From Pollenia angustigena (lineage: Eukaryota; Arthropoda; Insecta; Diptera; Polleniidae), in contig OV884056.1 of the NCBI GenBank assembly GCA_930367215.1, positions 53,134,308 through 53,198,307 on the forward strand: DNA of 64,000 bases, given 5' to 3'. Every line of letters starts with the position of its first letter. Positions within the stretch are counted from its first letter, which is position 1. The notes under the pieces are model-generated. The model did no database searches. It saw nothing but the letters and a program-made list of their open reading frames with translations, and had not been told where the DNA came from. Both the position numbers and the translations under genes were made by a program. This document shows, in pieces, positions 11,025-22,103 of this stretch.

Positions 11025-13043
11025 ATGAATTCGTCGTCTTCTTCAAACTCCTCGTCTTGTTTCGAAGAAACACAAAAATATAGGAAGCAAAAATTCAGCA
11101 GCAAATGGTTAGAGGACGACAAGTTTAAGGGTTGGCTGAAGGCTGTCGCCGATGAACCATATAAATGCAAGTGCTCTGCCTGCAACGAAATTTTAAATTG
11201 CGGTAAGTCGGACCTTGTAAAGCACTCAGAAACAAAGAGTCATAAAAGAAATGTGAAAACGTTAGGAAAAACAAGCAAGATAGCTACATTTTTTACTAAG
11301 AAAAGCAGCGAGTTGGCTGAAAAAGCCAAAAAGGCGTTTGAAATTAAACTAAGCATGTTTTTTGCAGAACACAATGTGGCATTACAAGTAATAGACCATC
11401 TAGTACCTCTTCTTAAAGAAATCGCGCCAGATTCAGATATTATAAAAAGTGTTGAGCTTGGAAGGCAAAAATGCACGAGCATAATTAAAAACGTAATTGC
11501 CAAAGTGGAAAAAGAAAATTAAGTAAAAAAGTTAAAGGTCACAACATTTTCTGTATTGATAGACGAAAGCACTGATATCGGTATGAATAAGCATATGTGT
11601 GTCCTCGTCAGATTTTTTGACAAAGAAATTGACCGAGTTGTCGTTAAACTGTTGGATTTACTGCCTATAAGAACTGATTGTACTGCAGAAACGCTCTATA
11701 ATGCATTTAAAGAGTGCATATTATCTCTTCAAATTCCATTTGATAATATAATTGTTAAGTATATTGATATTATAATTATTTATAAGCATAAATTTCTTTA
11801 TAATTATTTTTAAATTGCAAGGTATGTGTAGTGATGGAGCTAATGTTATGATCGGTAAACATAACTCTTTTTCATCCAGATTAATAAGAGATATTCCAAA
11901 TTCGATAGTTATAAAATGCTTATGCCATTCGGCAGCAATTATGGCAAGTAAGGCTTGCTTAGAGCTTCCAAGAGCACCTGAGGATCTCTTAAGACAGATT
12001 GGTTCTTATGTTATGGGAAGTTCTAAGAGGTGCTCACAATTGGAAGTTTTGCAGGAAATGCTTAAAGAGAAAAGGAAGAAAATTTTAAGGACGAGTGCAA
12101 CTAGATGGCTCTCACACCAAAAGTGTGTGGAAAGTATTTTAGATAATTGGGCTGTACTATTAGCATTCTTCAAACAACTTTCCACACAAGACAAATAGAA
12201 ATCTACGGAAAGAATTTTTTTAGAACTAAATAAGGAGTGCAATAAAGTATATTTGCACTTTCTCAAGTATGTACTGAATTATTTCAATTCACTAAACGCA
12301 CTTTTTCAATCTAAGGCACCATTGATTGAAGTTGTTCAGCGTGAGTCGTTAAAAATTTTTTTATGTCTAGGTCAAAATTTTATCAAGAAATCTGAGCTTA
12401 GTATAACTTGCGATCTAAGGTCACAAATTGCTGTTTACCTATTGAAGAAGTTTATCTTGGATGTGTGTGCAACGACCTTCTAAAAAATATTCCAAAATCA
12501 GCTGCTAATCAAATAAGGGTGCGCTGTCTGCAGTTTTATATTACAGCCTTGGAAGAAATACAGCAAAGATTACTACTAAAATCAGAACTATTTAAGGAAA
12601 TGAAATTTCTAAATCCGGAGGTTGCGTTAGGAAAAAAGGGGAATAAAAATGAGTTTTCATTCAAACATTTTTCGAAAATAATCAATCTGGACGTTAACTC
12701 TCTATTACAAGAGTGGAGATCTTTTGAATTTAATTTTTCAGAAGAAGAAATAGATACGTTTTTAAAAATGGACACCGAAATGTTTTGGAGTAAAGTTACC
12801 AAAATGAAAAATGTTAATAACAATTCAATTTGTCCGCTTTTATCAGAATTAGCTATTTTTGTTTTTTCATTGCCACATGCCAATGCTGGCAGCGAAAGAA
12901 TTTTTTCAATCATTACTGATGTTCGCACTAAAAAAAGAAATAAGCTTAGTTATCAAATTTTAACTGCAATTTGTATTGTCCGCTCTTTTTTACAAGACGA
13001 ATGTAAAAATTGTTACACATTCCAGTGTACCGAATCTCATTAA
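11025..13043 (+). pseudogene. hAT transposase, inactivated
   Basis: The start ATG is at 11025. A BED-type zinc finger is seen early (C-x2-C at KCKCSACNE, then H-x4-H in KHSETKSH). The RNase H-like core begins with SVLIDESTDIG (first catalytic aspartate), continues with GMCSDGANVM (second) and a TSATRWLS block. The C-terminal dimerisation domain SELAIFVF...NAGSERIFS...KKRNKLS sits at about 12840-12960. Breaks: stop TAA at 11520-11522 and TAG at 12196-12198 in the same frame, a frameshift near 12440, and a damaged splice donor at 11755. The protein would act in the nucleus, cutting at the CAGTG TIRs. Length and domain order match full hAT transposases, so this is a recently full-length but dead copy. 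Confidence 0.9.
11755..11821 (+). other. Probable 67-bp intron with mutated donor in the hAT gene
   Basis: The transposase frame breaks between DNII and GMCSDGA. The 67-bp AT-rich insert starts TTAAGTAT and ends TTGCAAG. If the first T was once G, the donor would be the consensus GTAAGTAT, and removal restores the frame exactly (codon G split as G|GT). The size is typical of short fly introns. The G-to-T change is inferred. Confidence 0.6.
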
Positions 13044-13421
13044 AAAAACATGGTGGCCTCACAATTATATGAAAACTAATAAGGACAAACGTTCAATTTT
13101 TTCAGCCTCGAAACAAAAGTACGAAGTATATTTTTTTTAATGTTCAATTTTTAAGTAAATGTGATTTAATGTAATTTGTTTTTTGTATTTATTTTTTCAT
13201 TTTTTATTCTTTCTTTATGTTAAGTTTTTTTGTTACGTCTAAACTGGTATAATAAATTATTATTATAAATAATATAATTTATATAAAAAAATGTTTATTT
13301 TTGCATAATAGTTGTAGGGATTTTTGTAGAGACTTTTTTTTGGTGCGTAGGGAAAAGTAGGGATTATTTTTGGGCTGCGGAAAGACTTTTTAAAAAATTA
13401 TATAACATCACTGCTTCAAGG

Positions 13422-15215
13422 CACAAACAACTCTCATGTAAATCTAAACTTCATAGTAAATTTTTTTTGGCAGGTCCGTGAGTGCCTCAAATAGAGTACC
13501 ATTTCGTACATCTGTATGTAATGATATGGTGTCTGGTATTTTCTGGTATTTTCTGGTCTGGCATTACCGTCTAAAATTTCTTGCTCGTTTTTCAACTATA
13601 TTTCCGCTTAACTGCACACACAAAATAAAGCATATAATTTGTATAGCACACCTTATGGCTGTTTAATTTACTTTGTGGTTTTCTCACTTTTTCAATACGT
13701 TCAAGACGTTAAACACCCATTCATTTTTATTTTATACGCATAAGTTTTTATAAAAATTATTTTTTTACAAACATAAGTTTTAAGATAATTCTGGTCTTAA
13801 GGAATTATTTTCGCTTCAAATATTTTACGCTTTTTCTTTATTAAAAATATAATATTGAAATCCTTAATAAAAGTTCTTTAATTTTGTTTAACTCAATTTA
13901 ATTTCAGTTGAAAAGATAAATAAGTGCTTTAACTTTGTTTGCAATACAAGCTGCGTAGTTTTGTATGCTTTTTAAGTTTCATTTGCTTTTAAAGATTAAT
14001 TTTTGATTAAGTAAAATACAGAAAACTGTTTTCTGTATAGATAAACTCTTAGATAAGAGAGAAAAATTTTTAGTTTTTTTTTTTTAAGTTTTAGAGTTGT
14101 AGTAGAAAAATGTTCAAGTTAAAAATTACGCAGCAGTGTGAAAGTAAATATGCAGAGAGCTTATAACATGAATTCTATTTAGCTGACTAGTATCTGTCTT
14201 GTTTAATGGTGCGTATGATTGACAACAATATATAAAATTAATATTGTTCATAAGTAATAATAATTTTACTCTAACGGCCTTATTTATAAAAAATAAAACA
14301 GGTTTAAAATATCTTTATGAAACGCATTTTCTATTAAAATTAGTTTAAAAACCCTTTTTATACGGCCATTTAATTTGTAATAAATAAGGCGGGACATCTT
14401 TATATGCCCTTCACCAGATAAAGCCATGGATGGAATTTAAACAGTTAATCGATACGATTTGCTACGTTTGATAAGCTGCAAGACAATAAAAGAAATCAAT
14501 GAAGTTTTCCACATTTGTCAATTCGGCGGCATTAAAAGCGATTGGGTGGGGCTGTCTTCAATCACCACATGGCAAGCCTTAATTGGTCTTATACCATGTT
14601 CATACGGATAGCAATATACCTGTTTCGCGCCCCAAACATAATTGAGACGACTTTTTTCCCCATACAAAATTTTGAGAGCGAAACAGGTCGTTTCATTTTG
14701 AAACAGGCTGCGAAACAGGAAAAATGTACTGTCATCTCCAATTTTGATAACATTTATCGTAAGTGTATCTGAACTAGCTCCAAAAAAAATCAAAACAAGG
14801 AAAAAACAAAATAAAAATTGATGTTTAATAAAATAAAGTGATAATTATAACATAATAATATTAATAAAAGTATAAAATAATAAATATATATGTTTAAGTT
14901 TTATTTATTTTTTATCTATTTAAAAAAAAAAAAAATCTTACTAACAACACAAAAAAATTGTCAAAATGAAACAAGAATGAATCGTATGAACAGCATGTTT
15001 GGCAAACTAGTTTCAAAGAGCGAAACGAGTGGTTTATAACGTCGTATGAACATAGCATTAGTCCTACAGATCCAAGTTGATTAAAAAAATAAAACACAAC
15101 GACCATCAGAAAGATTTAAAATTCATTCATGTTATTTGCGTTTGAATAGCTACGTTAGAAAATGGAATTGTCGTCATTTGAAATTAGAAAAATTATGCCC
15201 ACAAGCATGAAAACG
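13422..15215. other. AT-rich spacer with a weak inverted repeat
   Basis: No gene is recognised. ATGTTCATACG near 14597 and CGTATGAACAT near 15040 face each other across about 450 bp that also holds repeated GAAACAGG and GCGAAAC motifs, so a small DNA element may lie at about 14588-15060. A 17-bp A run is at 14921-14935. Confidence 0.35.
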
Positions 15216-16044
15216 TACACTCACAATATTCTGTACGTAAAATTAACTGAAATTGCAATATAAAATAAATGAAAATTCAGTTAAAAACCGGTCTACTTAT
15301 TTTTCATTTATTTTTAACAAAAAGTTCATTTAATTTTTGACTGTCAAAAATTCAACACCATATTCAGTAAAAACAATTAAATATTCAGTTATTTTTTAAA
15401 ATTTTACTGTCAAAAAATTTAGCCCATATTCAGTAAAAACAATTAAATATTCAGTTATTTTATTAAATTCAGTTATTTTCGTTTACTCCACAAAAGAGCC
15501 GAATTTCTAAAAAATGCCAGATAAACACCTGTCCGCTTGTTTTTCTTATAAGCGAGAGAGGGAGAATATTTGTATTTACTTACCCTGTTACACACGTTTG
15601 TTTTACTTTTGTTGTACTGACCACGTTCTTTACAGAAGAACTCTCAATGGCTTCGCAATTATTTTACTTTTAAAACTTGATGTATTTAACTAAATTATAT
15701 AAACAAATAGAAAATGGGAATTGCTTATGCAAAACAAGCAATTCATTTTTTATAGATTAATAAAAATTAATTTTTGGTACTTAAATTATATAAAACTAGC
15801 ATTTAACCCGCTACTTCGTTAGCGTCTCCTTTTCCTTCGTGAACATATTTGTATGCCAAAGCTTATTTTTCTAGGTTTAAATTATTTTAATTTATAGCAT
15901 CTAACCCGCTACTTTGTAATCAGGCCAAGTTGTATAATTTTTATTTAAATTTTATTAAAACGGCCGAATTTCGTAAAAGTACCAGACAATTACTTACTTT
16001 TTTTTATTTATTACACAAAAATAAGTATTAAATTAAAAAAAGTA

Positions 16045-17235
16045 CCAGTTTATAAATAAATACCAGTTAAAGAACAAAATAGTACCAAAACCCCTCTTAA
16101 AGATTCTAATTCACTCAGGACCTTGCATGTTTAATTTTATCTTTCTGGGCCCATTAAAAATGGAAAATCAAAAAGTACTTGTTAATGAATAAAAAAATAC
16201 CATAAAATTCCCTCTTATAGATTCTTATCCACTCAGGAAATTGCATGTTGAATTTTATTATTCTAGGTTCAATATTAACGGAAATTCAAAAAGTACCAGT
16301 TAAAGAACAAAAAAGTACCAAAAAGCCCTCTTACAGATTCTCATTCAATCAGGACCTTGCACGTTTAATTTTATGTTTCTAGGTCCAATACTAACGGAAA
16401 TTCAAAAAGTACCAGTTAAAGAACAAAGAAGTACCAAAAACTACCCTCTTATAGAATCTTATCCACTTAGGGCATTGTATATTCAATTTTATGTTTCTCA
16501 GTCCAATAATAACGGATATTCAAAAAGTACCAGTTTATTAACTAAGAAGTACCAATAAGCGATTTTAGAGATTCTCATTCACTCAGGACCATGTAAGTTT
16601 AATTTTATGTTCATTAGACCAACATTAGCGAAAATTTAAAAAAAGTACCATTTAAAAAACGAAAAAGTACCAAAAACATCTCTCTTACAGATTGTCATTC
16701 ACTCAAGAGGTTCCATGTTTAATTTTATGTTTCTAGGCCCAATACTAACGGAAATTCAAAAAGTACCAGCTAACGAATAAAAAAGTACCAATAAGATCCC
16801 ACTAAAAGATTCTCATTAACACAGGATCGTGCATGTTTAATTTTATGTTTCTAGGTCGAATACTGACGGAAATTCAAAAAGTACCAGTAAATGAATAAAA
16901 AAGTACCAACAACTTCCCTCTTATGAATTCTTATCCACTCAGGACCTTGCATTTTTAATTTTATCTTTCTAGGTCCAATACCAACTGAAATTCAAAAAGT
17001 ACCAATCAAAGAATTAAAAAGTACCAAAAAGTTCATTCTTATAGATTCTCATCCATCCAGGACATTGCATATTGAATTTTATGTTTCTAGGTCCAAAACT
17101 AAAGAAAATTCAAAAAGTACCAGTTAAAGAACAAAAAAGTACCAAAAAGTTCCGTCATAGATTCTTATCCACTCACGACATTGCATGTTGAATCTTATGT
17201 TTTTAGGTCCAACATAACGATAATTTAAAAAAAAC
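16045..17235 (+). repeat. 117-bp satellite, about 10 copies
   Basis: Units contain GAAATTCAAAAAGTACCAG, AAAAAGTACCAAAAA, ATAGATTCTCATCCACTCAG and TTTAATTTTATGTTTCTAGG. The GAAATTC anchor falls at about 16163, 16281, 16397, 16515, 16630, 16751, 16869, 16987 and 17104, spacings of 115-121 bp. Units differ by many substitutions, so the array is old. It is not coding. Confidence 0.85.
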
Positions 17236-17837
17236 CAAAAAGGTTAAGTGAAATATCAAATTTCCTGTATTCCCCCTTTTTGGTACTATTTTTCACCCCA
17301 TTAAAGTATAAAAAATTTCAGTATTATAGTGGCAGCCCATAATTTAGTACGAATATTTCAATGAATGGAGAAAAATGTTTTTTAAAAAAAGTACAAAAAA
17401 TAATTACGATTTTTACCCCTTAAATGTTTGAATTTCGAAAAAGTACCAAATTTATATTCGTATTTTTTTGATAAGTTTCGAATGCGGTATTAACTTTGTT
17501 TCTATGTTTATTGGTTCAAAAGATAGATGGGGTGTCAAAAAAGTACTAAAATTCAGATTTTACACGTTTACTCCCAAATAGGGCCGAATTTCAAAAAAGT
17601 ACCAGACACCTGTCCGCTTATTTTTCTAAAGAACTACGATAGGTATTAAATTTTTTTTGTATCTCTTTTAGTTTTGGAGATATAAGGCTACCGAATTTTC
17701 CCGTTTTTACCCTTTTTTACCCCCTAAACATTCGAATTTCCAAAAATCCCGTCTTAGTGGATCGATTTGGGGAGTGACCAATCTCTGGTCCGAATTTCAA
17801 GTGTCTAGCTTCAGGCGTTTAGGCTGTGCGATGATGA

Positions 17838-17900
17838 ATCAGTCAGTCAGTCAGTCAGTCAGTGAGTCAGTGAGTCAGTGAGTCAGTGAGTCAGTCAGTA
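17838..17900 (+). repeat. (CAGT)n / CAGTGAGT microsatellite
   Basis: Runs of CAGT then CAGTGAGT repeats, followed at 17907-17925 by TTTTATATATATAGAT. This kind of tail ends some insect non-LTR or related repeats; the parent family is not resolved. Confidence 0.7.
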
Positions 17901-18368
17901 ACGTTACAATTTTATATATATAGATAACTGAATATTTAATTGTTTTTACTGAATATGATGTTGAATTTTTGACAGTAAAATTTTATAAAATAACTGCATA
18001 TTGATTTGATTTTACGGAATATGTAGTTAATTTTTTGACAATTAATTTATATAAGATAACTGAATACTCATTTGTTATTACGAAATTCGCTGTTGAATTT
18101 TTGACAGTAAAAATTAAATGAACTTTTCGTTGCTTTAAATTACATTTTTATTTAATTTAATATAAAGAAGAATTTAACTCAATCAACGGACAATATTAAC
18201 TGCAACTGAAAATCCGTATTAATATGCACTTAGTTTTTGGAATAACTGTTAGAATCAGTTAAAAATAAATTTGCTTGGAATTTTAAATGTTTATTTATTT
18301 GAAAATGACTGAACGGAATATTTCTTAAATAAACTACAGTCCGTTACTGTAATAATATTGTGAGTGTA

Positions 18369-19574
18369 CACATTGCCTTCGTGCTATTATTTGATACACA
18401 TTTGAAGCTGGTTGTGTCATTTTATCTTTGAACAAATTTTAATATTGAGGCAAGCTGAAATTGTTTTATGTTTTTGCCTATTGTTGATGAAATGAGTATT
18501 AAGGATATGTTGTCTAAACAAATTGTGCGTCATGCTACTTAGACAAGAAAACAATGGTTACATTGCGAAAGCAATTTACGGAAGAAATAATTTTGAGTCA
18601 CTTAAGCAGCTTTCTTCTAAATTACTTTCTTTAAGCCAACATATAGATTTTGCACCAAAAGAATTGCTCAGTTATCGAGGCCAAAAAGTAATCATGCCAA
18701 ATCAGATGCACTTTTTTAAGCAAATCATAATTCAGCGAGATGAATTAACATCGGGCGCAAAAAATGGATCGAACAAATGGCAAAGGTTTTTAACCAATTT
18801 TGGTAAACAAACTTTGTAACCGTGGTCGGGCGTTGTGATGGACGGGTACTTAGATTTTTATGGCTCTTCGCATATTCACATGGGGTTTTCATACATACGA
18901 TTAATACATATGCTTTAGGTTTTAGTAATGAATACAGTTTATTATCGCAATTAATAATTCGCTGCAAAATCAATCCTTTAAATATTTTTTTTACATTTCC
19001 CGTCTCAATCTGGGGCGGTTCCCCAAAAGTTTTAAAACTGTTGCTTAAGTAACACGCGATGATTTTCCATTCTGTGTTTGCAAACAATTATCTATAGATT
19101 CTCGCATATTTAAAAATTAAACTATTCAGGATACCTTTACCAAAAACACAAACGGCCGTATCTAACAATTGCAAAATTTTTCAGGAAAACTTATTTTAAG
19201 TTATAAATTAATAAATTGCGTAAAACTATTTATAAATTTTTTTGGGACATTTGTGTTGATGCGATACATTAGAATCCATTAAAAATTCGATTTTTACTGC
19301 TTGGTAGAAAGTTTAGGTTCTATTGACAGCCGTGATTCCGCATAACTTACATTGTTCTAGTAATTTGTTCCCGTTTTGTTATCGTTTTTTCTATTTTTCG
19401 CAAACGTCAAGTATTTCTTGGCCTCCAACATTGTTCCTGAGCCAAATAAAGGAGATAACCGCAATAATGTCCGTATCAGCGAGACTTGTTTTGTCTCTAA
19501 GTTTTCGCCGACCAAACAATTTTAGCATTTAGTAAGCACAAGACAGTAAGAGAAAATATAACTTTAAGGTAGAC
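18369..19574. other. Unassigned stretch with open frames
   Basis: A 98-codon frame (18523-18819, +) is followed after a stop by a 76-codon one (18822-19052, +). The amino-acid text shows no domain I recognise, although the region is less AT-rich than its surroundings and could be a decayed element or exon. No splice or TIR evidence was found. Confidence 0.3.
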
Positions 19575-19892
19575 CTACACAGAAAAAAATGTTGCACCAG
19601 TAAAAGCATTAATCAAAAATAAAATCAGTTTTAATTAAAAATTTAATCAAGTGAATTAAACATTTAATCAAGTTAATTAAACTGTTAATCAAGTGTATTA
19701 AACGTTTAATTGACAATATTAATTTGCACCAGTAAACAAATAAATAATATCAATTAAACGTTTAATTTACTTGATGAAACGTTTAATTTACTTGATTAAA
19801 CGTTTAAATCACTTGATTAAATTTTTAATTAAAACTGATTTTATTTTTGATTAATGCTTTTACTGGTGCAAAATTTTTTTCTGTCTAGCCAT
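19575..19892. mobile_element. Foldback element with about 140-bp arms
   Basis: The left arm ACAGAAAAAAATGTTGCACC continues with AGTAAAAGCATTAATC and AAAATCAGTTTTAATT; the right arm is its inverse and nearly identical. The interior repeats TTAATCAAGTNNATTAAAC in both orientations. The centre holds a second TTTGCACCAGTAAAC. High arm identity suggests recent formation or gene-conversion-like correction. The TSD is not clear. Confidence 0.75.
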
Positions 19893-20364
19893 TGAACGGG
19901 CTTTCCAATAGACCAATGCTAGTTATAACCACAATTAGTTTTCTCTGGTGCAGTCGGGGCAGATTTAATGCTCTCTGAGTCATTTTCCCATTTATAAAGG
20001 GCTTTATTTTTCTAGTTTTCCAACATTTAGTTGCAACTAACAATCTTTGACCAGCAATGAGATAGACTTTTTTATGATAAGTTACTTATGTTTCGAGAGT
20101 GGAATGTATTTATCACATTTTGATTTCTTTAAATTTTATGTTGTGCCAACGAATCGCCATCCAAGAGTTTTCATGTATACACCTGTGACTAGGAGTCCAT
20201 TTAAGGGTGACCATTAAATGTCGTGCTATCTGCGGCAGAAACATCCAGCATTCCGAAACAATTCTATATGTGATAAACACATTCTACAGGATTCGTATAG
20301 TTGATTAAATATATGTAAACCTGTTATACATCTTACCAAACCAATTGTTCTTCGCTGCTGCTTA

Positions 20365-21806
20365 TTTTTATACCCTTCACCGAAGGTAAGAGGGTATATA
20401 TAACTTTGTCATTCCGTTTGTATGTTCCACAATATTGATCCTACACACTATAAAGTATATATTTATATTCTGGGTCCTTATGAAAAGCGAAGTTCAAATC
20501 CGGTTGTCCGTCTGTCCGTGTGTATGTTGAAATGGGTTTTCCGAAAACCCCAGAAATGATGTGGACTAGGTTGATATATATTTATGTCACATATACTCCG
20601 TTTAAGTTTGCTATTGAAATTCAGTTAGATCGGTCCAAAAATGACGGAGATATGAGCAAAAAACCACGACTACCTCAAATTTTTCAAAAATCCCTTGTTG
20701 TTGTTGTATTTTTTTTATTTCTGTATATCTGGGGAACGGTAAAAGCCAAAGTTTCCAAATTAGGTACACACATTTAGGTTTCCAATACACACCATCCTAC
20801 AAAATGTGGGCGGGATTGGAGAAGTGGGCGTGGTACCTCCCGTACAAAAAAAATTAAAAATTTTATAAAAACCTAAATTTTAGGGCTGCCATATGTTCTA
20901 CGAATATGACTTATATACCAAATTTCTTCTTAAACACGTCGGTACATAAATCTGTCAAATCTGTTAAAAAATGGCTGAGTTATACCCGAAATACTGAATC
21001 CCCAAAAATTACTCTTTTTTATAATTAACTTTGTTAAAATATATGTATACAAGTATATATAAATGTTTATATATAAATATAACTTAAGTAAATGGTAAAA
21101 TTCTTCCTTAACACGTCGGTATATACAACTATCAAATCGGTTAGACAATGGGTAATTTATGAGCAAAATACTCCAAAAATGGGCTAAAAAACATCAAAAT
21201 TTTTACAAAAACCTAAATTTTAGGGCTGCCATAAGTCCTATGGATATGACTTATATACCAAAATATCGGATATTTTTATGAGTTATAACCGAAATACTGG
21301 GGTCTAATCACCGCATACGATATCGAGCAAAATTTATCGAAATTATTTATTTTGGTATCTTGAAACTCGATATCGAATGAAATGTATTGAATTTGAAATA
21401 ATAGCATTCGACATCGAGTAACTCGACATTACATTTATCGAGTTTTATTCGATACGCCAGTGTCTATCGTATGCAAAAAAATTCAATAGTTTATTCGATA
21501 CGATAGTATCGAATGCGGTGATTAGACCCCTGAATTCCCGAAAATTACTGTTTTTATACCCTTCACCGAAGGTAAAAAAGGTATGTATAACTGTAATTTC
21601 TACAATATTGATCCTACACCCTATAAAGTATATATATTCTGGGCCCTTATGAAAAGCGAAGTTCAAAAACCGGTTGTCTCTTATTTTAAAAACAAATATT
21701 AACCAGTTTTATTTAGTTTTTGTCTAGTTGCTCTGTATTCTGCTCGCAAAATGGTGAAGGGTATATAAGATTCGGCACAGCCGAATATAGCACTCTAACT
21801 TGTTTT
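20365..21806 (+). mobile_element. mini-me-like repeat, subfamily A, with internal duplication
   Basis: It opens TATACCCTTCACCGAAGGTA, has TATAAAGTATATATTTATATTC then GTCCGTCTGTCCGTGTG (a GTCY-type microsatellite), and ends GGCACAGCCGAATATAGCAC. A similar opening recurs at 21555, so two copies may be joined. Internal units with TAAATTTTAGGGCTGCCATA occur twice (20876, 21216). A palindromic MITE is inserted at 21300-21529. TA and GTCY microsatellites are typical of dipteran mini-me (Helitron-related) repeats. Confidence 0.7.
21300..21529. mobile_element. Palindromic MITE with CTG target duplication
   Basis: A 230-bp hairpin, GGGTCTAATCACCGCAT at the left and its exact inverse at the right, with ATCGA-rich inner arms. 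CTG flanks both ends (21297-21299, 21530-21532). A sister segment at about 20990 reads ATACTG AATCCCC with no insert, so the empty site is visible in the same window. A 3-bp CWG duplication fits PIF/Harbinger. Confidence 0.85.
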
Positions 21807-22099
21807 TTTATATATTATTAAAAATTATGAATTATGAACAATTTACAACGAAATAAGAACGCAAGTTTCCTATGCAGACTTTTAACACAATCCATCAACA
21901 AAGATTTCTTGGCTTAGTGACAAAAACAATTTGATTTTTATTCTGTTAAGCTCAACTGCCATAACGGAACAACAACGAACAACTTTTCTTTAGTAGCAAT
22001 GAAGACAAGAAGTAAAAGCCATCAGATGTTCATCCATTACGTTCAAGTGAGTGGTGTAATTGTTGGCGAAAGAAACGATTATACAATTTTGCCTTTCAC
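21807..22099. other. Short unassigned spacer
   Basis: AT-rich DNA between the mini-me-like repeat and the piggyBac-like element; nothing recognised. Confidence 0.5.
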
Positions 22100-22103
22100 T
22101 TAA

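Larger units (their letters stand above)
10662..13413 (+). mobile_element. Complete hAT element, perfect 8-bp TSD
   Basis: A 2752-bp element. The ends CAGTGATGTTATA and TATAACATCACTG are perfect 13-bp inverted repeats, and CTTCAAGG occurs directly outside both (10654-10661, 13414-13421). That is the exact 8-bp duplication made by hAT transposases. GTAGGGA-type motifs recur close to both ends (10675, 10728, 13313, 13348) and are likely subterminal transposase binding sites. The internal transposase is inactivated. Before insertion, the two flanks would have been continuous minus-strand mariner-like or flanking DNA. Confidence 0.93.
15218..18366. mobile_element. Large TA-flanked element with subterminal repeats
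   Basis: It begins CACTCACAATATTCTGTAC and ends GTAATAATATTGTGAGTG, with TA on both sides (15216-15217, 18367-18368). Both ends carry several copies of ATTCAGTTATTTTNT and TTTTACTGTCAAAAATT in opposite orientation (15340-15480 and 17930-18115). The interior holds another repeat, with CTAGCATTTAACCCGCTACT at about 15797 and TATATATAGAT at 17916, and a 117-bp satellite. The CACTCANAATATT ends are shared with the 782-1165 family. No transposase frame is visible; Tc1/mariner affinity is inferred from the TA. Confidence 0.65.

Noticed and set aside
16045..17235. CRISPR-like regular repeats
   Set aside because: The whole 117-bp unit is repeated with drift; there are no constant repeats with unique spacers, and the context is a eukaryotic transposon.
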